Source of the DNA: Aporrectodea caliginosa
Taxonomy: Eukaryota; Annelida; Clitellata; Crassiclitellata; Lumbricidae
Assembly (NCBI GenBank): GCA_020284085.1
Contig: JACEVL010000481.1
Coordinates: 899,001 to 963,000, forward strand
DNA: 64,000 nucleotides
Direction: 5' to 3'
Shown: one piece after another, positions 12,972 to 23,191 of the stretch
How positions within the stretch are numbered: position 1 is the stretch's first letter
Layout: every line of letters begins with the position of its first letter
Position numbers and translations under genes: made by a program
Notes under the pieces: generated by a model
Seen by the model: only the letters and a program-made list of their open reading frames with translations
Database searches by the model: none
What the model was told of the DNA's origin: nothing

Positions 12972-14319
12972 ACACACACGCACACACTCATAGTGCTAAA
13001 ACCTGAATGCTCATTGCAGCCTTTAAGGAGAAATAAATACAATGAGATACAATTATGCAATAATATCACAACTTTGTTTTTGAAACAGAAAGATACACCA
13101 TGGACAACTCCAATATTGTCCCTTGTTCTATGTGTGTGTGTATGCATATTTGGGTATCTATAATTATTTTTATTTATGATGCAGTTCATATTTAAGTATA
13201 AATCTGAAGCAATTTATGTAGCTGATATCAATCGATACTTTTCAAACTTTTGTAAAGGTCGCAGAAGGCGAAATCTTTCAACAATTGATGCATCATTTGA
13301 AATGAAGGTTGATGACTCATACCTGCCTCCTATGGAACCCCAGACAGACAATGTCAAACAAGTGTCAACCAGCAGACTTCAACCAACTGAATTGTTTCAA
13401 GATAGCGAGAATCACAATCCAGTTGATTTCAAGGATGCACTCTCACAATGGCATGGTTCTGGTGATGTTGTCTGTGATGAAATGACTTCAATGTCACAGG
13501 ACCCGATTCCCTCATACGACTCTCAAAGTGCACCACATGCTATTAGTGCCGACACTGGTTACCAGAGCAACTTCCTCCAGGTGACTGGAACCACGTCAAG
13601 CAGCGGAACTGGGTGCTGTCTTACAATGCAGCAGGATTCAGTTCAACCATCATTGCTTGTTGAAGACATGAGCTGTGATTCGAGCTTCATGAATGCAAAT
13701 CGGGTGGCTAATTTTGCCGCTGTTCGAGAAAAGGTCAGGATTTGCAACTCGGCCGACAACGTCACCCATAATCCGAGTGGCCGGGGAATTAATGATGGAC
13801 CAATGGCTGCCTGTCTGGAGACGCTGCACAAAACTGAATGCAATTTTCAACATATGAACCGTGGTAGGTTATTATAAGTAAATATAATCAGTTTTCATAA
13901 TTGCTTAATTTACCTAATTAATATTATAAAATCAGGATTTCATCATTTAGTAATGTGGTTCAATTTCATTGGTGTTTAAGAAAGTCTTTATGATACTAGG
14001 CATTGGGAAAAATTAATAAAGGCCTAGTGAATTCATTATTGTACTAATGTTCTTTACTTACAGTAGTTTTGGTAAAACAAAGTCTTATAATCCAAGGTGT
14101 TCACACCTTTTTGGAACTGTTTTATTGCCATGTATTGGCATCATTTGTAAGGTTTTAAAATGTGATGTATAAATGTTCAGATTCATACATGCTTTATCGT
14201 AACTGCCATGTTAATCTGTGTGGCTTTCAGATGATTCAGCCTCACGTGACATAAATGATCGAAGTCGTAGTCAATCTCAGCCGGATATCTTCCACTTGTA
14301 TTCCGAACAGTCGGTTTGA
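411..14319 (+). CDS. BORA: Protein aurora borealis (Bora), spliced gene
   Basis: Bora is a mitotic cofactor: phosphorylated by cyclin-Cdk1, it binds Plk1 and lets Aurora A phosphorylate the Plk1 T-loop at mitotic entry. Twelve clear exons plus one inferred 20-nt exon give an unbroken frame of about 701 codons (human Bora is about 560). The Bora signature blocks lie in order: NPFEAG near residue 105, FQWSIDDIAVLKPVDIEEP in exon 3, and EIEERAQKAI...IVPSPWTD in exon 4, whose Ser-Pro (Ser187) probably corresponds to human Ser112 (family knowledge). RRKLFF in exon 7 is a candidate cyclin-docking site. DTGYQS at residues 569-574 sits where vertebrate Bora has its beta-TrCP degron. All introns use GT/AG. 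The ATG lies exactly at an acceptor, so further N-terminal exons upstream cannot be excluded. The intron between exons 8 and 9 holds a 3.8 kb palindromic transposon. Confidence 0.92.
1050..1245 (-). mobile_element. tRNA-derived SINE, family A copy
   Basis: Reverse-strand copy of the SINE seen at 12600-12836. It shares the body (CAGCTA..ATGA..TACACTGACC), the distal end GCCGA-GCTAAGAAAA, and a decayed B box (GGTTCACAACCC). The A-box end is truncated. It lies in BORA intron 1. Confidence 0.65.
1521..1616 (+). CDS. BORA: BORA exon 2 (NPFE block)
   Basis: A 96-nt, phase 0-0 exon between TTTAG and donor GTAAGA. It encodes CYNPFEAGLVDVLHGPLFSP followed by NVFKTSTPGSG. This matches the conserved Bora N-terminal block (NPFE...SPSVFK in vertebrates), recognised by eye. 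Confidence 0.93.
2112..2194 (+). CDS. BORA: BORA exon 3 (FxWSID block)
   Basis: An 83-nt exon after GAAAG, ending phase 2 before GTCAGT. It encodes TRFQWSIDDIAVLKPVDIEE, equivalent to the vertebrate FRWSIDQLA...PVEID block, the most diagnostic Bora segment. Confidence 0.93.
2591..2677 (+). other. Imperfect long hairpin in BORA intron 3
   Basis: AATAAACTG-ACTCATTT-CATGC is followed about 35 nt later by its near-complete inverse, giving a stem of about 27 bp with only a few mismatches, continued by a G/C-rich upper stem. The size and shape resemble a pre-miRNA or a tiny MITE. It does not match any miRNA I recognise. Confidence 0.45.
3329..3459 (+). CDS. BORA: BORA exon 4 (VPSPW block)
   Basis: A 131-nt exon, phase 2 in and phase 1 out, between TTCAG and GTGAGA. 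It encodes the acidic helix EIEERAQKAIDTYFSSQ and then IIVPSPWTD. Ser187 in VPSPW probably corresponds to the Cdk1 site (human Ser112) reported to support Aurora A activation in trans (family knowledge). Confidence 0.94.
3661..3795 (+). CDS. BORA: BORA exon 5
   Basis: A 135-nt exon, phase 1-1, between TTACAG and GTGAAT. It encodes a Ser/Thr- and Lys-rich linker including MDSPMIFSTK and SSSLTPPKQR, with SP and TP sites. Confidence 0.88.
4315..4371 (+). CDS. BORA: BORA exon 6 (short)
   Basis: A 57-nt exon, phase 1-1, between GAATAG and GTAAGT. It encodes ASQTVLTLPMDFDLEAVL, resembling the LT-P-DF-LE motif of vertebrate Bora. It is supported mainly by phase agreement on both sides and consensus splice sites. 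Confidence 0.85.
4932..5103 (+). CDS. BORA: BORA exon 7 (SSLRRKLF block)
   Basis: A 172-nt exon, phase 1 in and 2 out, between CCTTAG and GTAAGC. It contains an acidic DDDD run and SNSSLRRKLFFHGEEGTPIS. RRKLF is conserved in Bora and fits a cyclin-docking (K/R-x-L) motif. Confidence 0.9.
5876..6497. mobile_element. TA-flanked MITE in BORA intron 7
   Basis: A 622-bp AT-rich element with inverted ends TGTGACC-GTCATTACAAA ... and the reverse complement at 6468-6497, flanked by TA on both sides, the target duplication of Tc1/mariner-type elements. The terminal repeats are about 30 bp with few mismatches. The internal 64-codon frame resembles nothing known, so it is non-autonomous. Confidence 0.7.
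6648..6786 (+). CDS. BORA: BORA exon 8
   Basis: A 139-nt exon, phase 2 in and 0 out, between GTAAAG and GTAAGT. It is Ser-rich with SPNILSPVKSA. It is followed by the 4.5 kb intron holding the palindromic element. Confidence 0.87.
7277..8776 (+). repeat. Left arm of palindromic element
   Basis: Matches the right arm in inverse orientation. It contains about 215 bp (8411-8626) that the right arm lacks, including a perfect small hairpin. Its short open frames (for example 7250-7516) are mirrored in the right arm, so their duplication is not evidence for coding. Confidence 0.8.
8510..8556. repeat. Perfect 16-bp stem hairpin
   Basis: AGGTCAGACGAAGGAG is followed by a 15-nt loop and then its exact reverse complement. 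It lies inside the segment present only in the left arm of the palindrome, so it may mark a small nested insertion. Confidence 0.75.
8787..9004 (+). repeat. 14-bp GC-rich minisatellite, left array
   Basis: About 15 units of CGGCCCCGTCATAT and CGGCCCCGACAAAA variants. It gives three parallel open frames of 74-90 codons with repeated GP-rich peptides. These are repeat artefacts, not genes. Confidence 0.85.
9125..9360. repeat. 47-bp degenerate repeat at palindrome centre
   Basis: Four to five diverged units containing ATCCAACTTC-ATTTACGC and AATTATTTTTCAT. The same unit occurs inverted inside the hAT element at 35186-35370. Confidence 0.7.
9400..9583 (-). repeat. 14-bp GC-rich minisatellite, right array
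   Basis: The same unit as 8787-9004 in inverted orientation (GGGGCCGATATGAC). The two arrays mirror each other around the centre of the element. Confidence 0.85.
9757..11059 (-). repeat. Right arm of palindromic element
   Basis: Reverse complement of the left arm, lacking its 8411-8626 segment. An extra, non-mirrored stretch of about 155 bp (9600-9755) separates it from the minisatellite. Confidence 0.8.
11289..11436 (+). CDS. BORA: BORA exon 9
   Basis: A 148-nt exon, phase 0 in and 1 out, between TTTCAG and GTAATT. It encodes SSSPIKFLHVTP, MDSPALSPIR and CCSSTPPK, repeated SP and TP sites typical of the Bora middle region. Confidence 0.88.
12271..12290 (+). CDS. BORA: Candidate BORA 20-nt microexon
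   Basis: Exon 9 ends in phase 1, but the conserved frame of exon 10 needs phase 0 input, so an insert of 3n+2 nt is needed. This 20-nt segment follows a strong acceptor (pyrimidine tract and ATCAG) and restores the frame (TFESFR). Its donor GTTTTA is weak. The alternative is a different exon 9 or 10 splice site that was not found. Confidence 0.4.
12398..12524 (+). CDS. BORA: BORA exon 10
   Basis: A 127-nt exon between TTTAG and GTAGGA, ending phase 1. The frame encoding ELSSSSTSQSHGNFAITPVS is the Bora-like one. The other open frame (SNSVIRSQFKRW...) would splice directly from exon 9 but looks non-homologous. Confidence 0.82.
12600..12836 (+). mobile_element. tRNA-derived SINE, family A (best copy)
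   Basis: The head is tRNA-like, with A box TAGTGTGGTTAGCGTGCTGG and B box GGGTTCAAATCCCC and an Asp-type GTC at the anticodon position. It is followed by a body of about 160 bp ending near an A-rich stretch. Related copies lie at 1050-1245 and 54366-54585. It lies in BORA intron 10 and is not a functional tRNA gene because the acceptor stem does not pair. Confidence 0.8.
12911..12978. repeat. (TCTG)/(TC) microsatellite
   Basis: Pyrimidine-rich TCTC and TCTG repeats ending in CACACA, inside BORA intron 10. It generates a spurious minus-strand frame. Confidence 0.9.
13258..13863 (+). CDS. BORA: BORA exon 11 (large, degron)
   Basis: A 606-nt exon, phase 1-1, between GTAAAG and GTAGGT. It starts RRRRNLSTIDASFEMK. 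DTGYQS at 13551-13568 aligns with the DSGYNT beta-TrCP phosphodegron of vertebrate Bora, with Thr replacing the first Ser. If functional, Plk1-primed SCF ubiquitination would destroy the protein in mitosis, as in vertebrates (inference). Confidence 0.9.
14231..14319 (+). CDS. BORA: BORA last exon and stop
   Basis: An 89-nt exon after CTTTCAG, entered in phase 1. It encodes 28 residues ending IFHLYSEQSV and TGA at 14317-14319. The phase fits exon 11 exactly. Confidence 0.85.
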
Positions 14320-15310
14320 AATCAGTTACATGTATGTTAGTCGGACTCAATGGAAACAAGAGCTTCAAACCTAAGCTTGTGCTTGCAAGACTTTGGTTCG
14401 AACTGAAACAAACTGTACTGATGAACTACTTTTTTAAAACAAGGATTATGATTAATCAGGTGTCTTTCACAGTTTTCAAGTCATTGTTGAAAGTGCCAGT
14501 CTTATGCCATTTGTATGGTGTCATTTGTAAGTGATAAAATGCTGTGCCACTTCAGAATGTCATTCTGTAGATTTTGTCATGTGAAGTTGAAGTCCAACGA
14601 GTCAGTTTTATTTGCTGATCGTTATGGTGTGTCCATTTTAGTGTCTTTCAAAAGTGTTACTTAGATGTGTCATTTAGTGTGATTGCATGTCAAAGTTCCA
14701 TTTCCATGTGTTACTTTGTGCTGCAGTTTTATGTGGTGTTGCATGTGTTACCATTCTAAAGTGCCGTCTGAGTGTGCTGCATTTTTATGTGTTGTACCAA
14801 TGTGCCACTGGTGGTGCAAGTTTTGTTCTCATGCTGGCATTCTAGAATTGCTGTTCTGATGGTACGATTCCAAAGTCTCATTCCTGGTATGATTTCAGAG
14901 TGCCATTATTGATACCATTTTGAAGTGTCACTCCCAGTACCATTCCAAAGTGCCATTCTTATTGTGTTTTTATCAGGAGTTGCTCTGTGATGCACCTATG
15001 AAGAGTTTCACCTATCTCTATCATAGGTGCGTACACAAATCAATCTAATCTAATGTTGATGAGCCTATAATTTTGAATCTGTGTGTTAGGAAATTTTTAT
15101 GTGAAAGGCTGAACTATGTATCTCATGTTATAGTTTCACATAGTTGGGGAGATGTGGGTTGTTTTAATAGTGTTATTATTTTGCTGCTAATGTTGCTGCT
15201 CTTATTATTATTGTTTTTATTGTTGTTGTTTCTGGACCGTGAGTTATAATTGATCCCTCATGATTGAAATAATATATGGATATCACAAATTCTTGTTCAA
15301 TAAACAGATG
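14320..15310 (+). other. BORA: Probable BORA 3' UTR
   Basis: Follows the stop codon. A poly(A) signal AATAAA lies at 15299-15304. Between about 14480 and 14970 there is a degenerate repeat of about 30 bp built on AAAGTGCCATT and variants (TGTTAC, TGCCATT), possibly repeated regulatory elements. The exact cleavage site is not visible. Confidence 0.5.
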
Positions 15311-17670
15311 ATCACTTTTCAAGGGTAGGAAAGAAATTAAATAGTGTTACTTGTTTGAATTCTGGAATGGCTAGTCTTTGCTATTGTTTGACACGATGAA
15401 AGTGCCATAGAAATTAATTACATTGAAATACTTGATGAACGTTGAAAGTTATTTTAACCCTATTAAATGTGTTGTGTACCAAAAGGCTTTGTAGACGACT
15501 CCGTTCAGAAAGATTCTATACATTTATCTGGAATGGCTGTTATTATTTACATGGTGCTGTCAAGTGAACAGTGGAGATAATGCTTTTCCAGCAGGCCCAT
15601 ACAGCCCTTAAACATTTTATAGGACCTGTATGGGAAAATGGGTCCCTTAGAGGAGCCATGGACTGGGCTGGGTGGCTTCCATATACAAATTTGAACCAGC
15701 ATTTCGATTTATATTTTTTGACTGGAAAATGAAATTTTAAGGAACTGGTTTTCATGAAAAGTGTTTAAAAAGACATGTGTTTATGTAAACTGTGAAACTG
15801 AAATACAGATAAAAGAATATTTGTTATTACATAGTTACTAAGCTTGCATGATTTTCATCAGATTAGAGTGGATTTATACCATTTTTTGAGAAAAAGAAAC
15901 ATGACTGAGAATGTTATGATGTTTGTAAATATGGATAGAGTTTGCATTAGTTGAAGTTTGACCATCTAAGCCAGTGATTTTTGTGGTGCCATTGTTAGCA
16001 GAGGACATATGTGAAATAGTGCGTCTATCATGGGTTATCTGGCAAAGACTTGGCTGCTTGATTTCTAGATACCATGTAAATCTTAAACTATTGTGATCTC
16101 AAGAATTTCAATTGACCATTGTTACCTGATTGCTTGCCGCTTGGCACAAAATCCTTCAATTAGGATCTATTTATTTTTTGGAATAGAGACTTACGGATGT
16201 CCTTTTGATGCTAAATTCAATCACCATTTATGACGTAGATGTTACCAGTGATTGGCTAAATTTTAACAATACTGTACAATCAAAGGCTGATGACAGTCCT
16301 ATATTAATTAATGACAAATTGAACATGTATCCATGTTTGGAGATAACTCATTTTAAATTGGGTGTTAAATAAGTAATCTTACATTATATTGATGGTTAAG
16401 TGGAGAATTTAAACTACTGTTATCTTGAATTGATCTTTTAGAAGTCTCATATAGCTGCCTAATCCTCACTTAAACAATAATGTTTTGCTTTTATTAATTT
16501 TACATTGCTTATGTCGTTAAAAAGCAGTTTAGTTTGTATGTGCACTACTATGTAACAAAAGTGCAAAAACATTTTCCAAAACGTTTTTGCAAAATTAACT
16601 TCTTGACATTCTTTCATTTCTGCTAGAGGCATATTATGCAAAAAAATTTTATTGATTCACATTAGCTACATCAAAATCAGTTTAGTTCCAACCTCTACTA
16701 TATACAATATAAAACATGGTCCAATAGCATGCTCGTGTTGCAAAATGAGAAGCTCAGTGTTGTCTTCCTAAAAAAGTTTTAGCCAGGAGCACAAAGTAAA
16801 TTTTGCCACTAAGTATATTATATTGTCTGTTGCATTTGTTTTTGGTAGGGCTGGGATACACTGGGAGCATTTCTGAGTGCTGTAGATAATTTAAGAGTAT
16901 CTACATACACCAAATTTCATGCTTCTATCATCATGTGAGCAATTTTTACACCAACCTGTTTAGTTAATTGGCAGTTTTAAGGTGAAGATATGACGTCATG
17001 CTAAAAACGTCCGCTAAGGGGCGTAAACCACAAAAGAAAAATTGGCAACAACGTTTTTCTGCTTCAGAACAATCATATCTTTAATTTAAGCATCATTGCC
17101 AAGATTCTACCCAAAATTTTCACAACCCTTGTTTTTGTGACATAAGCCGATGGACTATTGAACAGAAAGCCAACACTCGGTTGCTTAACTGATGTCGGAA
17201 GACGCTTTGTAATTTTATATTAGCATTTCATAATTGCTAGAAAATAAACTTTCATAAAAAGATCCAAAATCAGAAGCATTTATGGTTAAGGTAAGTAAAG
17301 TTACACAGTGGTTCAATTATGAGCACCCGTGTGAGGTCACCCGAGAGATGCTGTATAAATAACGAGATAGCCTAAATGCGTACAATCATTTCATGCATCT
17401 GTTAAAAATAGAGTTGCCAGAGGTAGAGTCATGAGTCTCATCATTGAGGAAATTTTAAGCTGAAAAACAAACAAAACTAGCAATCCCTTTCACATTTATT
17501 GTCAATGAGTCGTTAACTAATTTTCAATTTCACACAGATATAAATACTGAAAGGCATAAAAGCATAAACCCAACATGTTCGCTCTACCATACTATCCGGT
17601 GGTCCTGCTACATCTTTTCGCTACCTCAAATTCCTCAAAACTTGTTTTTATTCTCGAGGACTTTCACACT
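15311..17670. other. Intergenic, no recognised feature
   Basis: AT-rich sequence with only short, unconvincing frames and no repeat structure I could identify. Confidence 0.5.
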
Positions 17671-17675
17671 CCTCT

Positions 17676-17812
17676 GATTGGGAGAGGCGTTTTATAAATT
17701 TTTAAATACAATACAATACAATATTACGGTAGTTTTATAAATTTTATAAATTTTTAAATACAATACAATATTAGTTTTATAAATTTTTAAATACAATACA
17801 ATATAAGTGATT
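17676..17812 (+). repeat. LINE-tail-like tandem repeat
   Basis: Follows a GGCGTTTTATAAA motif. It has three units of TTTTATAAATTTTTAAATAC plus AATACAATA, typical of the simple-repeat 3' tail of a CR1/L2-type LINE. Confidence 0.6.
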
Positions 17813-18119
17813 TCCCACTGCTCAGTCTGAGCATCTAGATCTTTAAATGCCATATGAATGTCTGATTACTACTTTACATTACCTCAAATATGTGAGATGG
17901 AAATACGAGACCTTATAATCACAGTGTAAGAGATATATACATGCTGCGTAAAACAGAGATAACCACAAATGTCTGAGGTAAGAATGTTGAGCACTGCATA
18001 TATATTTGATATTCCGCTATGTTCACATTCCATGTTGCACAAGCTACATTTGTGTACATACATCTCAACAGACTGTCTTAAAATGGTGTGGTCCTAACAG
18101 ATCTCATATCCCTAGCATT

Positions 18120-18880
18120 CCTATACTTTCATACAAAATACAAAGATCTGTTCTACCAGTTCTCCAGGTTCATGACCTAGATGTAAATTTTTATTCAAGG
18201 TTGACATTGGAATCTCATCACTTGATCCTGTTACTTTTACCTGAGGCAACTTTGAGCTATTTGTCAGTCTCTAACTACAGATTCTGTCCATGATCTTGTC
18301 TGTTCACTTGTCTGATCATGCCTAGACTATTGCAATTCAACAATCGATTCTCTTCCTCATTGCCTTTATGACTTTACAATCTATTCTACGTGCTGTTGCT
18401 CTCCCAGTTTGTCAGCTTCCGCAAAGGTCTCCACTTACAGACCAGATATCTTTAAAATTACACTAAGTACACTGGTTATCTTTTCCAGCTTGGATTCACT
18501 ATAAATTTGCTGTCCTCGTGTACAAGGCACTTTGTAGTCATGTACCAGTCTACATTGCTGACTTAAACATTCTACTCTAACTTAATCCCAACGGAACAAA
18601 CTTACGATGATCTTGATTCTTCTGGCTAACTACCGTATTCCAATTTACCAAAAAGACATGCCTTCTTGTATTCTGGTCCTCATCTAAGTTTGTTCTGGTG
18701 GGATTAAGTTTGAGTGAAATGTTTAATGCCTAAGGAACTCAACTACCAGCAGCATTGAGAGACCTTTCTCTCATTCCAGTTTCCAAAACGACTGAACAGT
18801 TATCTTTCCCAGCTACATATGCATTTGCGATGAACTCATAACTTAGTGCGATATAAGTATCTGATTAATAATAATAATTT
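18120..18880 (+). pseudogene. CR1-like LINE reverse-transcriptase relic
   Basis: Broken frames retain LDYCNSTIDSLPHCLYDF, then VHWLSFPAWIHYKFAVLVYK and ALCSHVPVYIADL. These match the LDYCNSLL...LHWLPV..RI.FK..YKAL...P.YL.DL blocks near the C-terminus of CR1/L2-type ORF2 proteins. There are multiple stops and frameshifts. It ends near GCGATATAAGTA and an AAT-rich tail (18860-18880). Confidence 0.75.
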
Positions 18881-18884
18881 GCTA

Positions 18885-20427
18885 TAACAATATGCTATGT
18901 GAGTAGACAATACTGTTTAAGCTGCAAGCACTTGCTATTTCGAAGTAATTGTTTATTGCTTATTAATGGTTAGCATATGTTACACACTGCACAGGTTTGC
19001 ATATTCATTAAAATATTGCTGTATACAATATGCATTTATGCCTCAGATGCTCTGATTTAGCTATTGTCTGTACGTTATTCATTCGAATGGCAGTGTGGCA
19101 ATTCTCATCGCGCTGTTTTTCACATGCATATAAAATAAAACTTTTAGTTAACTTGTCACTTGAGTTTTCGCCCGAGTGCTTACTTCAGGACAGGTGGCTA
19201 CTACCGTACAACAAGTTAAAAGAATAGTACAGACCCTAGTGTATATTCTAGGAATTAAAACATTAAAACATTTACCCAGGTGCCATGCTTGATTGAAAGA
19301 ATGCAGAGCAACCAAAAACGAACATTTAACTTAGTCACTGTCATGGTGTTACCTTCTGGCATCTTCCACATGATCACAGGCTTCCACAGAAGAAGGGAAC
19401 TTCCCAATTCAACCGGTTCAGACCATCCATAATACAGACACTTTTCTACATACAAGTCGCTTCTGTCCATACCTTCCCCACCTTACTGGTTCAGACTAAC
19501 TCCCTTTGAAGACACATAATATGTTTTATATTAGATGCATTTTGCTTCTGCCCATAGTGCTTTCAGTCCACTGCTGCCATCCATAACTTGCAGTCGGACC
19601 ACATTACAGACTTAAACGTAACATAACTGACCACCTGCAGTTTACGTACATCACTGCAGGTACGATCAGTTGTCCGAGAGCAATCAAAAAGTAATGAACA
19701 GAAGTAATGACAGTCTTCCGTGTCATATACAACAGAAATATGAAAACCTGAATAGTTAATAATAAGTGTACTGTTACTTGCTAATGGAACACAAACACAA
19801 TAATAAAGCTACACATGTAAAGCAGAAAAATTCAGGCGCCAATACTTTTCCATCTTTAGGCCTACTAGACCTAGTACTGGCCTCAGTCAAGTTGTTCTTT
19901 GTTTACCAGAAATCAGTTTAAGCACCATGTTAAGAAAATCTAGTTTACATTTCTTTACAATTTAAAAATGGTGCTCAACATTTTTCTTGAAGACGACGTA
20001 ATAGAAACACAAAATTGGCCAAAGTGTTCTGATTTGCTGCGATTAACAGGTAGCTGATCTACCATCCCTGGCAATCATGCCAGTTCGCCCAATATTGGAC
20101 CACAGCTGCTCGTTTCCTTGTCAATAGCTATGGTTTACAAGTCAAAAACGACCAGCTATGGAGCACAGTATATGTGTGGCCGTTTGGGGTTTCAGCCTGT
20201 GATGGTGCAACGAAAAGTGGCTTTCTTAGCGAAAAAACCTTGTTAGACATGAACTTGTATGAGCTACAACAAACAGGCAACAGAAATGTCTTGTGTTACG
20301 GATTATGCACAAGAATTTGAAGTTTGAATCCCGGACACTCAGATGAAAGATTAACGCTTGAGCAAAATGCACTCTATAGACACCTAAGCTGGATAATGCA
20401 GAAAGTGTGTAGGCCCTATTGTCATCA
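18885..20427. other. Intergenic, no recognised feature
   Basis: AT-rich sequence without convincing coding potential. The TAGGCCTA motif, frequent further right, first becomes common near 19857. Confidence 0.45.
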
Positions 20428-20435
20428 GCCACTTC

Positions 20436-20588
20436 CAGTGGCGGCACCAGAGGGATAGGGGGGGATTTAGCCCCCTAACCGCGGCTCAGCCCCCTAAAAA
20501 GTGGGAAATCATTGCAAATCACAGGGAGGAGGGGACAAAAGGGCTTGGAGCTTTAGCCCCCAAACCTAAAATCCTGGCGCCTCCACTG
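20436..20588 (+). mobile_element. hAT MITE with 8-bp TSD
   Basis: A 153-bp element with ends CAGTGGCGGCACCAG and CTGGCGCCTCCACTG, flanked by perfect 8-bp duplications GCCACTTC (20428-20435 and 20589-20596). The CAGTGGCG terminus and 8-bp TSD are diagnostic of hAT elements. It is related to copies at 35590-35757 and 45986-46097. Confidence 0.9.
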
Positions 20589-21209
20589 GCCACTTCTATG
20601 ACATCTTAGTAGGCTATATAATTATACAGTAGGGCCTACACCACTATAATAATACTTTCTGATACAGCCAGATATTTTTACTTCTGCCAAACATTGTCAC
20701 TCAATTTGACTCAAACTGTCTGATTGTAGGACACGATGATCGTCTGTTGTAGGCCTACAACTTTCAGGACATCGGCCGAGCATTAAATAATGGTCACATT
20801 AATAAACTATAAATGCACATAATATAAATTATATAATTCGTCGATTACACATAGCCCACACACTGCTCAAAACTTAAACAAATAACAAATAGTATAAAAC
20901 AAAATTAGAATTATTTTAAACGAGTTAATTTACAATTCTAAACGAAGTAGTTAAACCAGACTGTAGTAGGGCCTATACATTTTTAGGCCTACTCCATTCA
21001 GACGATTATTTTCTTAACAATTGATTCGAAATGCAGTTTTTGAGCAATGCAGGCACAGATTGGTTGCAGATCAGTTATTCTCTATAAATAGGCCAACGTT
21101 AACCATATATAGCCTAGCCTATATATAGATAAAATAGATATTTCGTGTATGATTTTTCTGATTAAACCCAAATTAAGCTAATGAATTGTACCTAGTGTAC
21201 TGTGAACAT

Positions 21210-21450
21210 CAGTGGCGTAACGAAGGGGGGCAGAGGGGGCAGCCGCCACCTAGTTTGCAGCACAAGGGGGCGCAAAATTAGCTTTCAGTGGCAGTACACA
21301 GTCGTGACTATGACAAGAACGATTAAGTCAACAAGAAGATTAAAAATGGACTCAGTCATCAACTCTTGCCCGGGGGAGCCGCCCCACTGAAATTCTTCGT
21401 TACGCCACAACTCTTGCCTTTGGGCGCTGAAATTCTTCGTTACGCCACTG
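21210..21450. mobile_element. hAT-like MITE with doubled right end
   Basis: Inverted ends CAGTGGCGTAACGAAG and CTTCGTTACGCCACTG. The right terminal repeat occurs twice (21391-21409 and 21429-21450). The flanking 8-mers are similar but not identical, so the TSD has decayed. No coding sequence is seen. Confidence 0.75.
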
Positions 21451-22890
21451 TGCACAATAGCCTATAACTCTGACTTGGCCGAGACAGCTATTAATAGGAT
21501 CTTAAACACCCGACTGTTTGTCAGATTATGATTCCTCTATACGGATCTTAATTGGTTGATTTGATTTCGATATAGGGGTGCACTGAATACCAAACGCTTG
21601 ACTAATCTTTGTTAGCGTGATTATGCAAAGAGTAGCAAGGCGAGTGTGGGTCAACTGAGGTGATTGATTGCTCCGACATACTTTCCTCAGGGGTCTGCAA
21701 TGAGATTCGCGAAGCAGCTTTTTCTTTGAAGTGGGGAGAAGTCTAGGGTAACTTCAGATGCATGGTGGCTATTTATGGTCCCTGCCAGTATGCCCATACA
21801 GAGCCCACATGGTACCCATATTCCCATACATAGCCCACGTGGGTCCTACCTAGCCTAATGCCCATGGAAATGTTAGCGCGGTTGCCCTCCACTTTTCTCA
21901 CCTCGCCTTGCCGCTGACTTGATTGGGCGCGTGCTAGTGTAGGCCAATTAACACGTAAAGATATACCTTGGCCTACTCTACACATGCCATTATAGATTAT
22001 AGGCCTAAGACCCTTGTTTTAAATTGCAGCAGTTCGAAACCGGGTTCTTTAGGCAAACCAGTAGGCTACGAGCGTTGACTCGATTTTTCCTCCATCGACG
22101 TCTCCTCTGTCTAATAAAAAACAAAGAAAATAACAATGAATTAGTTAATAGCACTATATTAAAAGAATTGAGCGCTTTGCGATGAAGTCCTGCGATTGTT
22201 ACGGGAGGTGAAGAGTACCGTAAAGGGACAAGCATTTACCGGATCGGGTTCGTACTTCGTGGCAATTGAGTCATTCATAAGAACAGCTAGGGGGCTACGT
22301 AGGCTATAATTGTCAAGATGAATAAAAACTTTCTATTAAAAAGAGAAGGAAGACTATGAGGTCAAAGAGCTCTCTCTGATGCTGAACTTTATCTTGGATC
22401 GACTGCTAATAATTTCAGTTTGAGTGGACAGGAAAGACGGTGAGAACCCGCGTAGTTGGAGAGAGAGATTGTTCGCATCCGCTCGGAGTGCCAGGACATT
22501 CTACAGAGTAAGCCGCGATATGTAGATGGAAGAGGTAAGAGCAGTTGATGACCTGTCGAGTGACGGAAGAGAATCATGATGTAAGGGAAGACAAGAAATT
22601 GTCAGCTTCATCCCTAGTTAAACCCCGCCTCTATAGGGTGCAGTTGTCTGATTCACTGGATTATATTTATTAAACAAGCTTTGCCTTGGACGCTAAAGCA
22701 AATCCCTGCTCTTGTTCGACGTATTAAACAATATGAAGCCCATGTTTGACCCCTAGAAATACGGACCAATTAGAATCGCCCGTACTCATAGGCTAGGAAC
22801 AACTTAGCTCAATAACCGTTGCATTTTAACTTTCACGAATTAGTTGGAACTTATGCAAAACCTAGTTGAACTTTTATAAAGTTATTTGAA
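21451..22890. other. No recognised gene
   Basis: Only short frames without recognisable similarity. If the minus-strand death-domain gene continues below 23192, its terminal exons could lie here, but I cannot support any. Confidence 0.4.
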
Positions 22891-23074
22891 CTCATGCTGC
22901 TGCGAACCAGTGAAAAGGTATTAGGCTAGTACACAGTTGCTTTAAAGTATGCAAACTTAATGAACTTTTACATATAATTATATGACGCTGTCTCAACTTA
23001 ATGAACAGTTTAATTATTGTTTGACTCACTGTTGGATCGCCGCTGATCCGGAATCCTGGACAGTCGCTCGATTC

Positions 23075-23191
23075 GTCCGCTTCCGGTGCCGTCCTTGCGC
23101 AGGTCCTGCGTTCCTTTGTCTGATCGAACCCGTGACCTTCAAGCGACTGGTCCGATTTCAAGGACAACCCGTCCATCGACTGAGCTATGAC
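23075..23191 (-). mobile_element. tRNA-like SINE head
   Basis: On the minus strand, TCATAGCTCAGTCGATGGAC (A box) is followed about 50 nt later by GGTCACGGGTTCGATCAG (B box), the internal promoter of tRNA-derived SINEs. It begins at the donor side of the candidate exon 23192-23356. A longer frame through it (to 22892) would be an exonised SINE, which seems unlikely. Confidence 0.5.
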
